A stretch of DNA of 64,000 bases from Comamonas phosphati (GTDB taxonomy: Bacteria; Pseudomonadota; Gammaproteobacteria; Burkholderiales; Burkholderiaceae_C): contig NZ_BMEU01000014.1 in the NCBI RefSeq assembly GCF_014637085.1, positions 1 through 64,000 on the forward strand, in the 5' to 3' direction. The translations under genes and the position numbers were made by a program. Of the stretch, positions 59,546 through 64,000 are shown piece after piece (the stretch's first letter is position 1; every line of letters starts with the position of its first letter). Under the pieces are notes generated by a model, which saw nothing but the letters and a program-made list of their open reading frames with translations, did no database searches and was not told the DNA's origin.

Positions 59546-60406
59546 GTGACAGCAGCCACCACGTCCACCTTCCAGACTTCCGCCCCCACGCCCCTGCCCA
59601 CGGTGGATTACGGCGCCTTTCTGGCCGAGCACGCGGCACAGCCGCACGGGATCATGCGCTACGACCTGGAAGGCGAGACGCTATGGGTCAAGAAGGCCAA
59701 TGCGGGCAACCCCGGCTGGCACTACCGGCTGCTGGATATGCTGGCCGGCCTGCTGAGCCTGCCGGTGCTGGAGCCCGTGCCCAACCCCGGCGGAGCGCAC
59801 ACCATACGCACCGAAATCCGGCGGCTGCACAATTTCGCCGCCGCGGGCCTGCGCGTGCCCCAGGTGCTGGCGGTGGCCGATACAGCCTTCGTGATGTGCC
59901 ATCTGGGCCGCCCCGGCCAGGAGGCGCCCTCGCTGAGCAATGCCATGGAAAGCGCCATCGGCCAAGGCTCCGAGGCCGTCCTGGCCCTGTGGAGCCAGGG
60001 CCTGCACGCCATTGCCGAAGTGCATGCCAGGGGCGAGGTGCTGAGCCAGGCCGCGGCCCGCAACATGGTGTGCTGCGCCGACGGCGCGATCGGCTTCATC
60101 GACTTCGAGGACGACCCGGCGGCCCACCTGCCGCGCGCCGTCTGCCTGGCCCGCGACGCGCTCAACTATGCCCAGTCCACCGCGCTCTTCGTGGACCAGG
60201 GCGGCGCCATGGCACAGGCCCAAAAACAATGGGCAGCCTTCGTGCGAAAGCTGCCCATGGAGGCCCGGCAGGTGCTGGAGCGCACGGTGAGCCGGCTGGC
60301 CTGGGTGCGCTTTCTGCCCCGCAACCAAAGCCTGGGGCGCGATGCGCTGCGCGTGCGCGCGGCCTACGATCTGCTGGCCGCGCCGCGTCAGGCCGAGCCG
60401 CGTTAG
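59546..60406 (+). CDS. Protein-kinase-like (RIO/Bud32-like) protein
   Basis: The 286-residue protein has a kinase-like core: a Lys-containing N-lobe segment ([10 protein letters not shown]), a catalytic-loop-like [16 protein letters not shown] and a metal-binding DFE (GFIDFEDDP), as in atypical kinases such as WaaP or RIO. The GTG start follows the previous gene by 57 bp. Substrate (protein, lipid or sugar) cannot be told. It ends next to dctA, convergent, with 4 bases of overlap. Confidence 0.65.
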   Translation: MTAATTSTFQTSAPTPLPTVDYGAFLAEHAAQPHGIMRYDLEGETLWVKKANAGNPGWHYRLLDMLAGLLSLPVLEPVPNPGGAHTIRTEIRRLHNFAAAGLRVPQVLAVADTAFVMCHLGRPGQEAPSLSNAMESAIGQGSEAVLALWSQGLHAIAEVHARGEVLSQAAARNMVCCADGAIGFIDFEDDPAAHLPRAVCLARDALNYAQSTALFVDQGGAMAQAQKQWAAFVRKLPMEARQVLERTVSRLAWVRFLPRNQSLGRDALRVRAAYDLLAAPRQAEPR

Positions 60407-61719
60407 GTTCGGGCCACCACCTGGCCTTGCATCTCGTCGCCGTTCAGGGCGGCGCCGAGCTTGCCATAGTCCAGCGCGTTTTCCCAGCGCGACACCACCA
60501 CGGTGGCCACGGCATTGCCGACGAAGTTGGTCAGCGAGCGGCATTCGCTCATGAAACGGTCCACGCCCAGAATCAGGGCCATGCCGGCCACGGGGACCTC
60601 GGGCACCACGGCCAGCGTGGCCGCCAGGGTGATGAAGCCCGCACCCGTCACGCCGGCTGCGCCCTTGGACGACAGCATGGCCACCAGCAGCAGCGCGATC
60701 TGGTGTCCCAGCGTCAGGTGGGTGTCGGTCGCCTGGGCGATGAACAGCGCGGCCAGCGTCATGTAGATATTGGTGCCGTCCAGATTGAACGAGTAGCCGG
60801 TGGGCACGACCAGGCCCACGACGGACTTGGCGCAACCGGCCTTTTCCATCTTCTGCATCAGCGAAGGCAGGGCCGACTCGGAGGACGAGGTCCCCAGCAC
60901 CAGCAGCAGTTCATCCTTCAGATAACGGATCAGCTTGAACACCGAGAAGCCACAGGCACGGGCCACGGTCCCCAGAACCACCAGCACAAACAGCGCCGAG
61001 GTGATGTAGAAGGTCAGCACCAGCTCGGCCAGGTTGACCAGCGAGCCCAGGCCGAACTTGCCGATGGTGAAGGCCATGGCGCCAAAGGCACCGATGGGGG
61101 CGGCCTTCATCACGATGTTCACCAGCTTGAACACGGGCTTGGTCAGCGCTTCAAAGAAGTTCAGCACGGGCTTGCCGGCCTCACCCACCAGGGCCAGGGA
61201 CACGCCGAACAGCACGGCCACCATCAGCACCTGCAGGATGTTGTCGCCCACGAACGGACTGATCAGGGTCTTGGGAATGATGTCCATCACAAAACCGGTC
61301 AGCGTCATCTCGTGGGACTTGGCCACATAGCCCTTGACGGCGGCCTGGTCCAGGTCGGCCACATTGATGTGCATGCCCGAGCCCGGCTGCATCACATTGG
61401 CGACGATCAGGCCCACGACCAGCGCCAGGGTGGAGAAAGTCAGGAAATAGGCCATGGCCTTGCCAAAGACGCGGCCCACCGTGCTCAGATGGCTCATGCC
61501 GGCAATACCGGTCACGATGGTCAGGAAGATCACCGGTGCGATGATCATCTTGATCAGCTTGATGAAGGCATCGCCGAACGGCTTCATGGCCTCGCCATAG
61601 GCGGGCTCGAAATGGCCCAGCAATACGCCGACGATGATGGCGAACACCACCTGGAAATACAGCTGGCGATAGAACGGCAGCCGCTCGTGGTGAACGGCCT
61701 GGGGAGAAATGGCTTGCAT
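60403..61719 (-). CDS. dctA: C4-dicarboxylate transporter DctA
   Basis: The 438-residue inner-membrane symporter takes up succinate, fumarate and malate with protons or sodium. Family motifs are [20 protein letters not shown], the hairpin-loop [20 protein letters not shown], and [20 protein letters not shown]. The ATG at 61719 has GAGG 7 bases upstream. A divergent hybrid histidine kinase lies opposite, which fits induction by dicarboxylates. Confidence 0.97.
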   Translation of the reverse strand: MQAISPQAVHHERLPFYRQLYFQVVFAIIVGVLLGHFEPAYGEAMKPFGDAFIKLIKMIIAPVIFLTIVTGIAGMSHLSTVGRVFGKAMAYFLTFSTLALVVGLIVANVMQPGSGMHINVADLDQAAVKGYVAKSHEMTLTGFVMDIIPKTLISPFVGDNILQVLMVAVLFGVSLALVGEAGKPVLNFFEALTKPVFKLVNIVMKAAPIGAFGAMAFTIGKFGLGSLVNLAELVLTFYITSALFVLVVLGTVARACGFSVFKLIRYLKDELLLVLGTSSSESALPSLMQKMEKAGCAKSVVGLVVPTGYSFNLDGTNIYMTLAALFIAQATDTHLTLGHQIALLLVAMLSSKGAAGVTGAGFITLAATLAVVPEVPVAGMALILGVDRFMSECRSLTNFVGNAVATVVVSRWENALDYGKLGAALNGDEMQGQVVART

Positions 61720-61811
61720 GATGCGCCTCGATGAAAACGGATTCGCACCACGATGGCGCGAGGTTGTTTCGGTTTGTACTGCGCCAGCCTTCGCGAGCCG
61801 ATAACCTATTG

Positions 61812-61839
61812 GTATTAGAGAGGCCTTATTCGTAGGCAA
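61812..61839 (-). promoter_or_regulatory. Candidate dctA promoter
   Basis: Minus-strand TTGCCT (61834-61839), 16 bases and TAATAC (61812-61817) lie 93 bases upstream of the dctA ATG. The rest of this 181-bp divergent region probably holds regulator sites, but none is clear. Confidence 0.4.
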
Positions 61840-61900
61840 AACGCCCCAAAACCAAGGGTAATCACCTAGACTCTTCATCCCCTCGGATCCGCCCCAAACC

Positions 61901-64000
61901 ATGCCCGCACCACGTCGACGCCTGTTCTGGACCCTGCTGATCGTGGCGGCAGGCATGCTGGTGTGCATGCTGCTGGCCAGCCAGGTCGCACGCCAGCGCT
62001 CGCTGCGCGGCGAAAGCCAGAACGTGCAGCGCCAGCTCATGCTCTACACCCAGGCTCTGGGCCAGCGCATAGACCGCTACCGCACTCTGCCCGAGGTGCT
62101 GGCGCTAGACCCGGAGCTGCGCGCCGCACTCACCCACCCGCTCAGGCCGGACGAGGTGGGCAGGCTCAACCGCAAGCTGGAGCAGGCCAACGGCGCCAGC
62201 CAGTCGTCCACGCTGACGCTGATCGACCTCGGCGGCCGGGCCCTGGCCGCCAGCAACTGGCACGACGAGCGCAGCAACGTCGGTGTGGACTACAGCTTCC
62301 GCCCCTATGTGCAGCAGGCGCTGGCCCAGGGCAGCGGGCGCTTTTACGGCATAGGCATGACGACCGGCCTGCCGGGCTACTTCCTGTCCGAAGCCATACG
62401 CGACGACCAGAACCGCATCACGGGGCTGATCGCCATCAAGATCGCCCTGCAGGAGCTGGAGCGCGAGTGGCGCCAGTCGCCCGACATCGTGCTGGCCTCG
62501 GACCGGCACGGCGTGACCTTTCTCGCCAGCCGCGACGAATGGCGCTACCGCCTGATGCATCCGCTGTCTGCGCAGGACGTGAAGGAGCTGGAGGCCACGC
62601 GCCAGTATGCCGACCAGCCGCTGCGCCCCGCGCGCTACCGCATCGCGGCCAAGGCCGAGGCCGAGGACGACGACGGCATGCTGGTGCGGCTGGACGAGCC
62701 CGTCGAGGCCGGCCCCTTTCTCTGGCAAAGCCGGCCACTGCCCGATACCGACTGGCAGCTGCACCTGCTGCACAACACCCGGGCCTCCGCCGTGGCAGGC
62801 CGCTGGGCCGCCGCGGCGGCGGCCGGCCTGTGGCTGGCCCTGGCCCTGCTGGTGCTGTTCGTGCGCCAGCGCCAGCGCAGCCGCCAGGCGCTGATCCTGG
62901 CCAGGCGCGAGGCCGAGGATGCCAACCGCTACAAGACCCGCTTCGTGGCCGCGGCCGTGCACGACCTGCTGCAGCCGCTGAACGCCGCCCGCATGTTCAG
63001 CTCGCTGCTGCGCAGCCATCTGCACGACGATGCCGGGCGCCGCGTGGCCGAGAGCATAGACGGCGCCCTGGCCGCCCAGGACGGCATCCTCAACAGCCTG
63101 CTCGACATCTCGCGCATGGAATCGGGCCAGATGGAAGTGCATGTCCGGGACTTCGCCCTGGGGCCGCTGCTGCAGGTCGTGCACCACAACTTCGGCATCA
63201 TTGCGCACAGCCGCGGCCTGCGGCTCACGGCCGTGGACGCCCACTACACCATACGCAGCGACGAAGCGCTGCTGCGCCGCATCCTGCAGAACCTGCTGTC
63301 CAACGCCATTCGCTACACCCCCAAGGGCCGCGTGCTCATAGGCTGCCGGCGCCAGGGCGAGCAACTGCGCATCGAGGTGCACGACCAGGGCCCCGGCATT
63401 CCCGAAAGCCTGCAGCGCGAAATCTTCGAGGAGTTCCGCCGCCTGGGCGAAGGCCACGACGAGGACCGCGGCGCCGGCCTGGGCCTGGCCATCGTGGAGC
63501 GGCTGGGCAAGCTGCTGGGCCACGAGATCGGCCTGCGCTCCCAGCTGGGCCGCGGCAGCGTATTCTGGGTCTGCGTGCCGCTGGCCAAGGCCGCGCCGCA
63601 GGCCGCGCACAGCGCTGCCGCCGCCGCCCCCAAGCCCGACCAGGATGCCCCGCTGCAGGGCGCCAGCGCCTGGTACATCGACGACGACGCGCCGAGCTGC
63701 GCGGCCACCGCCGCCCTGCTGCAGCGCTGGGGCTGCGAGGTGCGGTTTGCCGGCGGCCCCCAGGCCGCGCTGGACGCGGCCACGCCGCCAACAGCATCGC
63801 AGTCGGCACCGCAGCTGGTGCTGCTGGACGTGCGCATGGGCCACTTCCACGGACCCGATCTGTACCCGCAGCTGTGCGAGCGCTGGCAGCAATCGCCCCA
63901 GGTCATCCTGGTCACGGCCGAGCACAACATCGCCCTGCGCCGCCAGGCGGCCGAAAAAGGCTGGGGCTTTCTGCTCAAGCCCGTGCGCCCTGCCGCGCTG
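61901..64000 (+). CDS. Hybrid sensor histidine kinase/response regulator (3' end cut by window)
   Basis: At least 700 codons are open to the window end. An N-terminal transmembrane helix (about residues 9-28), a periplasmic sensing domain, and a second helix near residues 300-325 are followed by the kinase. The H-box is [20 protein letters not shown], the N-box [11 protein letters not shown], and the ATP lid DQGPGIP and [10 protein letters not shown] receiver domain follows with YIDDD, phosphoacceptor LLDVRMG and the conserved Lys in LLKPVRP. It likely senses dicarboxylates and controls dctA, like DctB/DctS, but as a hybrid. Its stop and any output domain are outside. Confidence 0.92.
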   Translation, partial: MPAPRRRLFWTLLIVAAGMLVCMLLASQVARQRSLRGESQNVQRQLMLYTQALGQRIDRYRTLPEVLALDPELRAALTHPLRPDEVGRLNRKLEQANGASQSSTLTLIDLGGRALAASNWHDERSNVGVDYSFRPYVQQALAQGSGRFYGIGMTTGLPGYFLSEAIRDDQNRITGLIAIKIALQELEREWRQSPDIVLASDRHGVTFLASRDEWRYRLMHPLSAQDVKELEATRQYADQPLRPARYRIAAKAEAEDDDGMLVRLDEPVEAGPFLWQSRPLPDTDWQLHLLHNTRASAVAGRWAAAAAAGLWLALALLVLFVRQRQRSRQALILARREAEDANRYKTRFVAAAVHDLLQPLNAARMFSSLLRSHLHDDAGRRVAESIDGALAAQDGILNSLLDISRMESGQMEVHVRDFALGPLLQVVHHNFGIIAHSRGLRLTAVDAHYTIRSDEALLRRILQNLLSNAIRYTPKGRVLIGCRRQGEQLRIEVHDQGPGIPESLQREIFEEFRRLGEGHDEDRGAGLGLAIVERLGKLLGHEIGLRSQLGRGSVFWVCVPLAKAAPQAAHSAAAAAPKPDQDAPLQGASAWYIDDDAPSCAATAALLQRWGCEVRFAGGPQAALDAATPPTASQSAPQLVLLDVRMGHFHGPDLYPQLCERWQQSPQVILVTAEHNIALRRQAAEKGWGFLLKPVRPAAL

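Noticed and set aside
58753-61734. 993-codon forward frame across several genes
   Set aside because: It crosses an FMN protein, a kinase-like gene and dctA in other frames. Long open frames arise by chance in this GC-rich DNA.

Overview
The window is high-GC bacterial DNA that reads as a chromosome segment of a betaproteobacterium of the family Comamonadaceae (Comamonas/Delftia-like). The grounds are the protein sequences, the gene neighbourhoods (rpe-gph-trpE, recG-oxyR, the GlpSTPQUV-type glycerol transporter, Bug-family binding protein) and short GC-rich hairpin repeats that I recall from this family. I see no prophage, CRISPR array, rRNA or plasmid function. No database search was possible, so all names rest on motif and family recognition.

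Layout. 0.1-1.5 kb: yraN and rsmI, head to head. 1.6-3.0 kb: an Hsp70-like chaperone and the initiator tRNA. 3.0-12.1 kb: one long leftward run of ribosomal genes, the spc and alpha operons fused (rplN to rplQ, with secY and rpoA), driven by a good sigma-70-like promoter near 12.05 kb; infA is not in it and the S10 cluster is not next to it. 12.3-24.3 kb: a complete glycerol locus: glpD, binding protein GlpV, small membrane protein GlpU, permeases GlpQ and GlpP, and ATPases GlpT and GlpS leftward; regulator GlpR and kinase GlpK rightward; then an AqpZ-type water channel. 24.4-32.8 kb: a lipoprotein of the phytase-esterase family, proC, ubiA, dps, oxyR, recG and queA. 32.9-35.3 kb: two Wzz-like chain-length proteins in a more AT-rich patch. 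35.3-43.7 kb: ung, the trpE-chorismate mutase-trpG-trpD-trpC operon, a chalcone-isomerase-like secreted protein, gph, rpe and apaG. 43.8-52.2 kb: a large membrane protein of the so-called site-specific recombinase family, a CPA2 antiporter, a YbdK-type ligase, and a Bug/AtuA catabolic operon with its divergent LysR regulator. 52.2-60.4 kb: ketopantoate reductase-like protein, thiL, bestrophin, pgpA, pncC, an XRE regulator, a SEC-C protein, a membrane-anchored glutamate-synthase-like FMN protein and a kinase-like protein. 60.4-64 kb: dctA and a divergent hybrid histidine kinase cut by the window end.

The most unusual theme is small palindromic repeats that have entered genes. Five copies of a roughly 80-bp hairpin repeat (family B) occur: four end within a few bases of the stop codon of a leftward gene, one of them (trpC) apparently supplying the stop, and the fifth is read in frame inside thiL. 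An unrelated roughly 96-bp GC-rich element is read in frame inside glpK. A third family, 76 bp with perfect 12-bp inverted ends, is read in frame through the N-terminus of RsmI and recurs upstream of the chalcone-isomerase-like gene. A short C/G palindrome sits in frame in the first Wzz gene. This resembles Rickettsia palindromic elements but involves different sequences, and is the best candidate here for something undescribed.

A second point is the glycerol transporter. Its two ATPases are complementarily degenerate: GlpT lacks the LSGGQ signature and GlpS lacks the switch histidine. This predicts a heterodimer with one consensus and one degenerate ATP site.
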